A stretch of 64,000 bases of DNA from Artemisia argyi (lineage: Eukaryota; Streptophyta; Magnoliopsida; Asterales; Asteraceae), in NCBI GenBank assembly GCA_030686995.1, contig CM060692.1, forward strand, positions 15,233,465 to 15,297,464, written 5' to 3'. Every line of letters begins with the position of its first letter. The stretch's first letter is position 1. Positions 45,089 through 55,783 of the stretch are shown piece by piece. The notes under the pieces were generated by a model. That model saw only the letters and a program-made list of their open reading frames with translations. It made no database searches and was not told the origin of the DNA. A program made the translations under genes and the position numbers.

Positions 45089-48000
45089 ATGGATACGAGT
45101 TGGATGTCTTTACCTAGATTTACCATTGAATATAAAAAAGGTCTTGACGACTTTCTTGATCATATATTCTATAATGAGGGTAAAAATGGACAGATTTCAT
45201 GTCCATGTATTGATTGTGGTAATCAGATATGGGTAAATCGGACGGAGGCTACAACACATCTGGTATGTGTAGGGTTTATAAAAGGTTATACAATTCCACC
45301 TTTCAGTTCCAAATCAAGTGATGCTCCAATGTTGGATGCTGAAGATGACATGCAAGGGTTGCTGAATGATGCCTTCCATCGGTTTGGTGATGACACACTA
45401 ACCGATGACATGGGAACACAAACTGAAAATATGAGTATGCCAAACCTAAAGGCGAAAAAATTTTATAAAGTGTTGGGAGAGGCAAAGAAACCACTATATC
45501 CTGGGTGTAAGTTATCAGTTCTTTCTTTTATCATTAGACTATTTCATGGTAAGTGTGTTGGGAAATGTAGTGATAATGGTTTCAGCAAGATGCTAGATAC
45601 AATGAGGGAAGCCTTCCCCGATGCTTCCATACCAAACTCATTGTATGAACTAAGGAAGATAATTCGAGAGTTGGGACTTAGTTATGATAAAATTGATGCA
45701 TGTCCTAATGATTGTATGCTGTACTGGAAAGAAAACATTAATAAAACAGAATGTGATATATGCCATACGTCAAGGTATAAAGCAAGTGAAGATGATTGTG
45801 TAGATGAGTCCACCACGAGTGATACACGTAAGAAGATTGGAGCAAAGGTGTTGCGTCATTTTCCGCTCATACCACGATTGCAAATGTTATTTATGTCATC
45901 TAAAACAGCCGCCTCCATGAGATGGCATGAAGAGAGTCGCACGAAAGATGGTTACTTGAGACATCCTGCAGATTCCCCGGCATGGAAAGCATTTGATTTT
46001 AAATATGATAAGTTTGCCAAAGAATCTCGTAATGTCAAGCTTGGTTTAGCGAGTGATGGGTTTAACCCTTTTGGAACAATGATTGTTTCTCATAGTACAT
46101 GGCCTGTTGTTTTGACGCCATATAATCTACCTCCTTAGATGTGCATGCAGAAACCTTATTCCTTTCTAACGTTACTTATACCTGGCCCATCTGCTCCTGG
46201 GAATAATATAGATGTCTATATGGAACCGTTAGTTGCTGAGCTACATGAGTTGTGGGATCGTAAAGGAGTAGACACTTATGATGCATCAACAAAAAGTAAC
46301 TTTCGGATGCGTGCTTGTTTGTTATGGACGATCAGTGACTTTCCTGCTTATGCAAATTTATCTGGATGGAGCACCAAAGGTAAACTTGCATGTCCTAACT
46401 GCCATAAACATACAAAATCAACACGCCTGACTCATGGCAAAAAACAATGTTTTATGGGACATCGTCGATATTTGCCTACTGAACATGCTTTTAGAAGAGA
46501 TACAGACTCTTTTGATGGCACAGAAGAACTAGACAGGCAACCCCGTGGCTTAAGAGGACAAGAAGTACTTGATGAGTTAGATGGTTTTGAAGTTAAATTT
46601 GGAAAACTTGTGAAGAGCAACCCAAATTTACCTTTTAATTGGAAGAAGAAAAGTATTTTTTTTGAGTTACCGTACTGGAAAGATAACTTGCTACGCCATA
46701 ATCTAGATGTAATGCATATTGAGAAGAATGTTTGTGACAGTGTCCTTGGAACGCTAATGAATCTAGATGGGAAGACCAAGGATCATATAAAAGCACGTCT
46801 AGATTTACAAGAAATGGGCATTAGACCTGAACTTCATCCTATAGTTCAAGATAACAACAAAGTTTACTTGCCACCTGCTTGTTTCTCAATGGATAAAAAA
46901 GAGAAAGATATTTTTTGTCGTGTGCTTAAGAAGGTGAAAGTTCCAGATGGTTATGCAGCTAATATCTCAAGATGCGTAGAGTTAAAACCTCCAAAACTGT
47001 TTGGACTTAAAAGTCATGATTGCCATATTTTGATGCAGCAGTTGCTTCCCATTGCCTTGCGAAATGTGTTGCCTAAGCACGTGCGCTATACTGTGATGAA
47101 GCTATGTCGTTACTATAAACAATTATGCGCAAAGGTTCTTAATCCAAATGATTTGGTTCAAATGGAAACCGAGATTGGAAAAATACTTTGTGATTTAGAA
47201 AGGATTTTTCCGCCATCATTCTTTGATGCCATGGTTCATCTTTCGGTTCATCTTGCTTCAGAGGCCAGATTAGGAGGGACAGTACATTACCGTTGGATGT
47301 ATCCAATCGAGAGGTGCACATTACTATTTTAGTAAATACCTTTGTTAACAAATATTATTGAATCTAAAATTATTGGTTTTGATATCTCAGGTATTTAGCT
47401 ACATTAAAATCTTACGTGCGAAACAGGAATAACCCGGAGGGTTCCATTGCAGAAGGATATCTAGCTGAAGAGTGTGTGTCGTTTTGTTCATTGTACTTAT
47501 CCAGTGATGTTGAGACCGTACATAATAAGACAAGTCGAAATAATGATGACGATGGTTATGAGGATGTTTTACCTATCTTTTCTATGCCGGGTCGACCGAT
47601 TGGTGCTACTAAGGTAGAAATGATGGAACTTGACATTTTGGCTAAAGCACATTCATATGTGTTGTTCAATTGTAGTGAAGTTGATGAATTTCGAACGTAA
47701 GTAATTATATTAGTTGTGAGTTTCATAAATTATATTATACAATGAATAGTTGTCGTTGTTATCTTCATTATCATCTGTTAACACTGCAGTGAACATCTGG
47801 CGTTGGTTCATCATCAAAATCAGAGAAAACGTAAGCGTGACATTCAACGTTTACATAGTGAGACTTTTGAGTCGTGGTTTCAAGATCATGTAAGGCATAT
47901 ACACATGTTTATTACTTTTGCAAAATAATTATAATGACATAGCATTTTCGACCTACTAATAACAAAACAATTAACACATCTTGCCTTATTTCAGGTTGAG

Positions 48001-48675
48001 GAGCTACATGCTACAGGGGATCACAGAATCACAGAAAGTCTAAGGTGCTTGGCAAGTGGTCCATCTGAGTATGTGAAAAAATATAAGGGATTTATCATAA
48101 ATGCTTTCCGATTTCACACAAAAGATGTAGAACATAATAGGAAAACACAGAATAGTGGGGTTAATCTTCAGGCCATGACAAACAGTTACTCGAGTGCTAC
48201 AGATAACAATCCTATCGCGGGAGATGTAACTTACTACGGGGTTTTGAATGATATAATTGAGTTGGAGTATGGTATTGACAAGAAAGTAGTTTTGTTCGAT
48301 TGTGATTGGATTTCGAATGGTTCAAGGAAAAAAGAAGATGACAACGGGTTTACTCTATTGAATTTTGAAGGATTGAAGGCTCATAACGAGCCTTTTATAC
48401 TAGCTTCTCAAGCACATCAAGTATTTTACGTTGCAGATGGTGTTGACAAATGATGGCAAGTTGTGATCAAGACAGCGCCCAGACATGTTTATGACATGGA
48501 TGAACAAACAAGTCTTGATGACGTGGAAACACATTTGCAGGGTGACTCATTTATGTGTCCTCAACATGACGAAACAATGGATATTGAATTGGTTAGAGGT
48601 GGTTTCGAAGGAACCGTTGTGGACAACAATGACTTAGTTATTGCCGATGAAGAAGATCCAGTTGAAGAAGCTTAA
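45089..48675 (+). pseudogene. TNP2 transposase of CACTA-2, full length with two nonsense codons
   Basis: Exons 45089-47313, 47391-47696, 47790-47889 and 47995-48675 splice in phase (GT-AG) to 1,104 codons. Domains: transposase-associated domain (residues 1-70, C-P-C-x-x-C-G); tnp2 core (about 150-620, with LGLASDGFNPFG, GNNIDVYMEPLV, RHNLDVMHIEKNV); DUF4218 (about 650-800); DUF4216 (about 900-1040); acidic tail. Codon 350 is TAG (46136-46138) where the family has tryptophan in LPPWMCM. Codon 1030 is TGA (48451-48453), just after the DUF4216 core. Everything else is open. TNP2/TnpD-type proteins cut element ends in the nucleus. The TAG cuts the core in two, so no full enzyme can be made without readthrough. 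Confidence 0.93.
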
Positions 48676-49293
48676 TGATTTCAATTAGCTAAATAGTAAT
48701 AGTCCCTGTTTTTATGTAAAATTAGTTGTTAAGAATCAATTACAATCCTCATTACTGTTTGTATTACTCTTTCTTATACATTTCTTATTTAAATTTAGGT
48801 AATTTTAACTTTTTAGCTTCTTGTTATTTATATTTTCACTTTGAGATCTCAAAACAACCCTGCTTAAGGGGTGTTTGGATCAAATGGGTCAAACGGGTCA
48901 ATATGGCTTATCATTGTTTGGCTCAAATGCCCATATTAAGAGCTTAATTTCTGCTTATTCACTGTTGTTTCTCTTCTGTTTTTTGTTTCCTTTAGTAGCT
49001 TGTACTACTGACTAGAGAATTCTGAGCTTAATTGGGATTCTAGATCTTATCTTGTTGCTTTAATTTGGTCTGCTAATCACCACATTATGACTGAGATGCC
49101 CTGCACTCAGTCATTTTTGTTTTTGAATCAAGCCTAGTTTATTTTGTGACTGCAATTCTGGATTAGTATATTACAGCAATAATGCACCAAATTAACCATT
49201 ATCATTGATAGATAAGGACACTACAAAGACAGCTAACCCATACACAACTTCCAAAAGATTGAGACATATAACAATACAAAGACAGATAACACA
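48676..49293. other. Non-coding CACTA-2 interior
   Basis: No gene. Contains the phrase GGGGTGTTTGGATCAAATGG, a common dispersed plant repeat motif. Confidence 0.45.
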
Positions 49294-49512
49294 TTATCCT
49301 GATTTGACTCCAAATGTCTTCTTTTTTATTGCATCCCAAGTAACATTGTTAGCAAGACCTAACACTTGTATCCTTTTACCAGGAACTTGTTCAACATTTT
49401 TGCCTTTTGACTTTTTGGCTTCTGACTTTGTTAATCCTTTGAATTTCCAATTAGGTGGAAAGTAACCAGCCCAAGATGAATTTGAGCTTAACTCATCTTC
49501 ACAGCTTGACAT
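49294..49512 (-). CDS. Small ORF of unknown function (72 aa)
   Basis: MSSCEDELSSNSSWAGYFPP leads into a basic, lysine-rich middle (KSEAKKSKGKNVEQ). It lies downstream of the GRF-type gene on the same strand. Start context and composition are gene-like, but I recognise no family and it may be a chance frame or the last exon of something. Confidence 0.25.
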   Translation of the reverse strand: MSSCEDELSSNSSWAGYFPPNWKFKGLTKSEAKKSKGKNVEQVPGKRIQVLGLANNVTWDAIKKKTFGVKSG

Positions 49513-49842
49513 AGGTGATGATTTTGAGCTTCAAATGCTTATCACTTCTGCAACAAAATAATACTCATTTAGATCTTGAAATGCTAGGAACAAGGCATTC
49601 TAGTCTATATTCTAATACAAGCAGTAGTAACAGAGTATGACTATCATAACATGCTATTAACTACTCACTCTCTGCAACTTCAATTCCCATTTACCTTCAA
49701 CATTTTTGATAACAACTGTAAATGCATCCATTACTATCTCAGCAAACATCAACATCTGTAAATGCATCCACACATATATCCCATACCAAGCATTTCATTA
49801 AACAAAAGGTCATTACATCAAACCTACATAACAAGCATTTCA

Positions 49843-50354
49843 TTACACAATTTGTGACAACATAACTGCAATAACCAAACACAAAACAACAACTATTTTC
49901 TTAAAAAAAACAACACTAGACTTGCTTTCTTTCAACTCCAATTGCAGCAGAAACATTTCCTTCTCCATAGTTGATTTTTGAAACTCAATCCCCCTTTCCA
50001 AATCTCTTATTTTTCCATACTTGTCTTCTTTCAAACGTTTTTCCTTTTGAATCAAATTAAAAACCTCTTGTTTGTAATAGTCATTAGGCAACTCAGGATC
50101 TAGCCAGTAAAATGTCTTACATTTTGAACCCTATATGGTACAAACAACAAAGATCACTAATATCAACGCATCCAAGAAAACGCATTATAATACTCAACGC
50201 ATCCAAGAAAACTTACATTATAATACTCAACGCATCCAAGAAAACGCCTTAAAGGGAAATCAATTGTCCGCGAAGTCTGCCTAATTACTGGTTGATCATG
50301 TTCACAATGTGTTGGCGGTGGTGGCCGCTTAGTTCTATTTGAGGAGGAAGACAT
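49843..50354 (-). CDS. GRF-type zinc-finger protein with C-terminal membrane helix
   Basis: Two exons, 50354-50217 and 50130-49843, join in phase at GTAAGT...ATATAG to give about 141 residues. Residues 16-55 look like a GRF zinc finger: C-x-H near residue 18, R-x-F-x-x-C, then C-K-T-F-Y-W-L-D, with a C-H-C-C ligand set instead of four cysteines. A charged helix (about residues 60-115) follows, then a hydrophobic C-terminal segment (IVVVLCLVIAVMLSQIV) that could anchor the tail in a membrane. GRF fingers bind single-stranded nucleic acid in known cases. The gene sits inside CACTA-2, on the TNP1 strand, and is intact. It could be captured host coding DNA or a remnant of a nested element. Confidence 0.65.
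50163..50250. repeat. Threefold local repeat at the exon 1 end of the GRF gene
   Basis: ATTATAATACTCAACGCATC followed by CAAGAAAAC occurs three times at a 30-35 bp period, spanning the donor site. It duplicates the codons for FLGCVEYYN and the splice donor context. Confidence 0.8.
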
Positions 50355-50399
50355 TGTATGGTTGTATTTATTTAGGGTTTATAATTGGGGAAAAATAAT

Positions 50400-51280
50400 G
50401 GGGGAAGTGTTATTATAATAAGGATGTAGTGGAAACTAATGTTTAAATAAAACTTTTGTGAATAAGCGTTTCATAAAACTGATCTTTTACGACTCAAATA
50501 TCTAGTGTCCTATTATGGTGTATCAAGTTTTGATACCAAGTATCAAAGTGTCATACTAACTAATGTTTAAAAAAAACTGAATAAGCGTTATAAAAATCGG
50601 ATGTTTTACGACTCTAAAAATATGTGCCATATTGTGGTGTATCATAAACAAACCATTATGAATAACCGTTCTATAAAGGTTAACGTTATAAGATGCTTGC
50701 GAATAAGCGTTTTAAATAATTAATGTTTTATGACTTATATATCAACTGTCCTATTATGGTGTATTGTAATAAAACCATAATTAATATGCATCCTTTAAGG
50801 GTCCTACTAAGTTTTGTTATAATAAAACTTTTTCAAATAATCGTTTTAAAAAAATGATGTTATAAAACCATTGTACATAAGCGTCCTTTAAAGGTTAACG
50901 TTATAATACCCACGTGTCAAAGGTCCTATTAAATTTTGGTATAATAAAACTTTTTGTGAATAAGCGTTTTAACTAACTGATGTCTTACGACTCAAAACTC
51001 AAGTGTCCTATTATGGTTTATTATAATACAACCATAATGAATAAACGTCTTATAAACGTAATTTATTAGGATCCATATTTTAAGTGTCCTATTAAGTTAT
51101 ATGATAATAGGACCCCAAATCATCGACCATCCTATTATATACCTTTTTAGGACATCGCCTAAGTAGCAAATATTTAATAAGGACCCTAAACGCTCATATG
51201 TCCTATTAAACAGTTTTTTAGGACTCCATTATCATACCGTCCCACACAAAGGGTCCTAAAAAGCCACTTTTGTTGTAGTG
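50400..51280. repeat. CACTA-2 right subterminal repeats
   Basis: Recurring GAATAAGCGTTTTA, GTGTCCTATTATGGTGTATC and GGTCCTATTAAG phrases up to the terminal GTTGTAGTG. Confidence 0.8.
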
Positions 51281-51812
51281 ACATCTGGAGGGACCACCGA
51301 AATCCCCGATGAACTCCTATGCAAACTCGAGGCAAAAGTTGACTATTTTGAGGAAAGGCAAATGAGGCCTTTAAGTCCTAGACGAGCTACTGTCAATTCT
51401 GTCTCAAAACCAACTTCGGCACCATTATCTGAGTCGCCTTCCAGTGAAAATGTCGAGACTTTTCAGAACTATACCCCACCTTGTTCCCCTCCCAAGGAAC
51501 TTAGTTCGGAGTTTGAAGCTTGGATGAGAGAATATATGGCAACTCACTCAGATCGGCTTGCTAGATTCGAGGAAGCAGTTTATAAGCAAAAAGAGGAGAT
51601 GCAGGAGAAAATGAATGAGATGATGAGTCTATTATAGGAGTATGCCAACCAGAGAACCCCCGAAAGAATACTACTAAGGAAAGAAAGCGCCACTCCCACC
51701 ACCCAATTTTTTAACTCCATCACCATTGTCCAAAAGGATAACGAGAAGGTAGAAACTCCTGCTAAACAGACCTTAGAAAAACCACCAGAATCCCAACCTT
51801 TGAGTTACTACC
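51281..51812 (+). pseudogene. Athila-like gag, continuation after CACTA-2
   Basis: Opens with the ACA duplication in the same frame as the 5' part. Reads SGGTTEIPDELLCKLEAKVD and later LSSEFEAWMREYMATHSDRL with a coiled-coil-like KQKEEMQEKMNEMM. A TAG at 51635-51637 stops the frame, while gag-like sequence continues to about 51800. The gag is cut off by the next LTR at 51813. Confidence 0.8.
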
Positions 51813-53739
51813 TGTAACCTCTCGTAAATTTCCCTTACAATTAGTAAATGCATACGAATAAATAAAACGATGTTACAAGGAATTAACACCATTTTACGGG
51901 TAACAATTTTTTTTTTTTATGATATGGCTTGATATTGAACCACTACGATAACTGTGATTGACCGTTTACCCAGGAACGATGCTTACACACAACCTAGATT
52001 GCCTATAATTATTGCGAACGATAAATAATTATATAACGCGTTTATATTTAATAATACGTTTCGTCTAAATAACGTATACTATTTATATATTCCCCGAACC
52101 TACGAAACTTCCCGAGAACGCTCACTAATATTTTTGAACTCCGACACGATAATCGAGACACCCCAGGTGGGCCCCCAACACCCTTTGGGCCACGGATACA
52201 CCGCACAAACCAAACGGACTCCTTTTTATTCTTTTCTTTTTCTTTGGGCCGACAAAACCAGCAGCCCACCAGGCCAAGCCCAAAACGCACCCTTTGTTAT
52301 TTCTTTTATTTTCTTTCTTTTGCACTGCCGTGACACACCCAAACCACCCCTAGTATTTTATGATTTCTACACATAATCAACATGTATTTTTGTTTGTCTC
52401 GTCTCCCCTAGTACCAAAGAAACAGAATCAATATTTGTTACACATACTCACCCTCGTTCACTACCCTAAAAACGTCCAAAGCAAAAGCATGAAACCATCA
52501 GTGGAGATAAGACCAAAAAACGTGGCAACATATTCCTTCGAGCCTCCCATGCTCCCCAATGGCAACCAAATGAACAATGTACACCTTGTGAATATCAGGA
52601 ATGAACAGGAAGCAATCTTGCTAAATCTAAGCTTTGTAAACCCACGATTGGTGAGAAGAATGGTGCTACTATTCGCCTAACATGCAACCTCAAACACATG
52701 TGAGTTCATCTCGTTTCTACCCTTCAAAAACTGCCTATAAAAGACTTCCATGCAAACCAAAATCACCTCATGCACTCATACGAACCATACCACTAAAAAT
52801 ATCAACGAGAAGAAGCTATGGAGGGACATACAGATTGCTAGGAGAACCACGCATTGAAGTGAACCTAGGAAGCAAAGCTTGGAGCCTATTGAACCTTTGG
52901 AAGGACTTGAAGCGAACCGCGAAGCTAGTTTACTCTCACACGAACCATACACTCGTTTTACACCACCTTTTCTAGGTGAGGTGAGACCTTGATTTCTTTC
53001 TTTCTATTTATATATATACGTACGTTTATGTTTTGCACCAACAATTACTATAAATATCACGTAAATAATACAAACGACCTATAATTTTTATATCACGTAT
53101 CAATTGTTAGTTAGGTCTATAACGAGACCCTATAAAAGATTAAGACTCATAACAAACGTATAATTATAAAAATCACACGTTTCTAAGTTGGATTGAACCT
53201 ATACGAAATATACTAAAAGACTTAGTTTATTTTTCAACTTATATAGTTTTTACGTATTGAGTTTTGGCGTACACTTTGACCTCGTCATTTTAAAAATCGA
53301 CACACGACCCATCATTACTTTTGTACGATCTATTAGTTTAGCCTATAAAGAAACAAGAATGATAAATAAGTCGACCTAATAACTTCGTTTAATCACCTAA
53401 CGAGACCCAAAGTAAATCGCTATTAGAACTAGTTTTCAGAAACTTAAAAACCTTAAGTGGGCCGTAAAGCCCAAAAAGCTCATTTCAGCTTATTACGATA
53501 AGCTGAGCATATAAGCTGTTTTGAAATGTTTTTGTAACTTAAAAATATGGATTTCGACTAAACAAGTATACCCCCAAACCCCTTGGATCGTAAAACCTTA
53601 ACGGGCCCTTAATATTGGATCGTTAAGCCCAATTAATGAAATAAGAGGAGAATAAGCTAATAAGCTGTGAAAATAAGTTATTTGAGACCTTAAGAGCTTA
53701 TTGAAATAATAAAAATGTTAAGTTTTAAATTTGGAAATG

Positions 53740-53960
53740 TTTGGACCATTTTTGCAAATGTTCGAAGGTTAGGGACTAGAATTGTCAAATTTGTAAACTT
53801 AAGGTGAAAAGTATAAAACTATTTTTCTAAGGGTATAAACTGTAAATATTGAAATTTAGGGATAATGAATGTAAATATTTGATATTTGGACTAAAAATGT
53901 AAATATATAAAATTTTTGGACTAACGGCGTAAATGTTTTTCGTTAAGGGTAAAAAGTTTA
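53740..53960. repeat. Degenerate GGACTAAAAATGTAAAT phrase array
   Basis: About seven loosely spaced phrases of the form GGGACTAnAATTGTnAA, each followed by AT-rich spacer. The same style recurs at 59870-60400 in the nested LTR. Confidence 0.6.
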
Positions 53961-54084
53961 AAATTGAGAAACATGAAGGATTGAATAGTAATATTGATTT
54001 TTAATAATAATTTTTTTATATTTTATATATACTTATATATATATATTTGAATATATATTAAATCGATAAATAATAAACGTAACT

Positions 54085-54184
<100 letters not shown>

Positions 54185-55156
54185 CGAATAAAACGTATAT
54201 AAAGAATAACTAAATTTAGACGAATAAAACAATACTTAACCATTATCTATTTTTTTTATACGACGTAACACATCGCATATGCACTTATGGATTATTCGTA
54301 ATAAATAATAAACGTTCGCTATAAAACGAGACTTAAAAACTAAAACGTGCCATATCTTATAGGTTGTGTATGAAGCCGTTGCCTTGCATCGTTGAGATTA
54401 CATTTGTTCTACTATCCTACTAAGGTGAGTTCATAGCCCACATTTAACTTTTTTTTTGGGGGGGATACATGCTCAAAAACCGAACACAAGTCTTTTTCTG
54501 ATCTTATTATTGCTTAAGTAGCTATTGCCAAAAGTCCCTCGATCATGAACCTTAATCACTTGAAAGGTGAACGTAAATAATTGTGAATAGATCTATTAGG
54601 GATTGACAATCCCCATTTGGTTGCTAGAGGAAAGTTACCAAATGCACGTTATTTGAATATAATAGGTTAGTGGCAAATACCTATCTTGGGGGCTATATAT
54701 TTTACATCATTATTATGAAAATATTGATGTCTGTTGAATCGTTGAGTGTCATGAGCTTAATGCAATAATGAATGTGATTTCTAACTTGTTTATTTGTATC
54801 GATATTACAATAAACATCTATCTCTTGTGTTCAAACTCTTAATTATAAACCTATGAATTTCACTCAACTTTTGTTGACTTTTAGCATGTTTATCTCAGGT
54901 AACTAAATGGAATGGATGGCAATGGCACGAAGTGGGCAAATAAAGAAACGTTTATCTTCTCTTTGAATAAAACTTGTTGTTAAATAACGAATTCCCTTGG
55001 AATTATGAATATTTGGTATTTTAAATAAAATTTACAACGATCACTTGAATCGTTTTCTATAATTGTGACAAAGATCCACGATATAATACCCCAAAAGTCT
55101 TCCGCTGACATTTTAAGTCTTCCGTTGTATTGATCGATTTTGGGGGTGTTATAGAT

Positions 55157-55168
55157 TGGCATCAGAGC
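55157..55168 (+). other. Primer-binding site (initiator tRNA-Met type)
   Basis: TGGCATCAGAGC, one base from the usual TGGTATCAGAGC complement of the initiator tRNA 3' end, placed just after the LTR end. Confidence 0.8.
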
Positions 55169-55372
55169 TACGGTTATAGTAAACCAAGTGTTTTTGGAAC
55201 ATTGGACTATAACTACACTTTAAACGGGACAAAATTTTCATAAAATACCATCCTACGCCCTTCGTGCCTACGCATCCCAGTAATTGGTAAAAAGTATTAT
55301 TTACCTTATAGCATTTTTAAATTGGTTATAATTATGCTTACATTTACTAATCGGGAAATTTATTACAGTGTC

Positions 55373-55783
55373 ATGTCTTTGAACACCCACCCTATCAGCT
55401 TGTCCTCAAACTCAGGAACTGAAGATGTTACTTCAGCCTATGCTACCTCACCTATGCCTATGTCTCCTGCTACCGACAGATACATGCAAAGCCAGCAATT
55501 TCTGCCAGCATCTGACACAGAGGCTTCTCCTCCGGCAACATCTGGTCCGATTCGCCGATCTAGGAAAATTAGACAACTTCAGCCGTATGAAGCAAGTACT
55601 GCTGTACCAGCACCAGCTCTTGTCATACCACCTGAATCAGTTGTGCCATCACCACCTGCACCACCAGTGATACCACCACTACCAACTATCTTCTACAGCC
55701 AAACTACTACTGTGCCACTAACACCATCACCTATAACATCACCTCCACTAGCATCACCACCTGCACCTTACCAAAGTGTCCCT
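55373..55783 (+). pseudogene. Extra ORF upstream of gag, 5' part (split by a solo LTR)
   Basis: ATG at 55373 (MSLNTHPISLSSNSG). Serine- and proline-rich, with RRSRKIRQLQPYEAS near residue 60 and a long P-rich tract (VIPPESVVPSPPAPP). The insertion at 55784 supplies an immediate stop. In phase, the frame resumes at 60563. Unknown function; proline-rich, probably disordered. Lies between primer site and gag. Confidence 0.6.

Larger units (their letters stand above)
36686..51280. mobile_element. CACTA element 2 (14,595 bp), near-complete
   Basis: The left end is CACTACAAGAAAAGTGGC; the right end read inward is CACTACAACAAAAGTGGC, both continuing TTTTTAG. A 3-bp duplication ACA (36683-36685, 51281-51283) flanks it. 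Subterminal blocks hold TTAGGAC/GTCCTAA words. It encodes divergent TNP1-like (minus) and TNP2 (plus) genes and a GRF-type small gene, and holds a Harbinger fragment, a MITE fragment and a SINE-like unit. TNP2 has two nonsense codons and TNP1 at least two A-run frameshifts, so it is just past autonomy. Confidence 0.95.

Noticed and set aside
52048..52975. Several short ORFs on both strands
   Set aside because: Inside the 3.3 kb LTR upstream of the primer site; overlapping and without family features.
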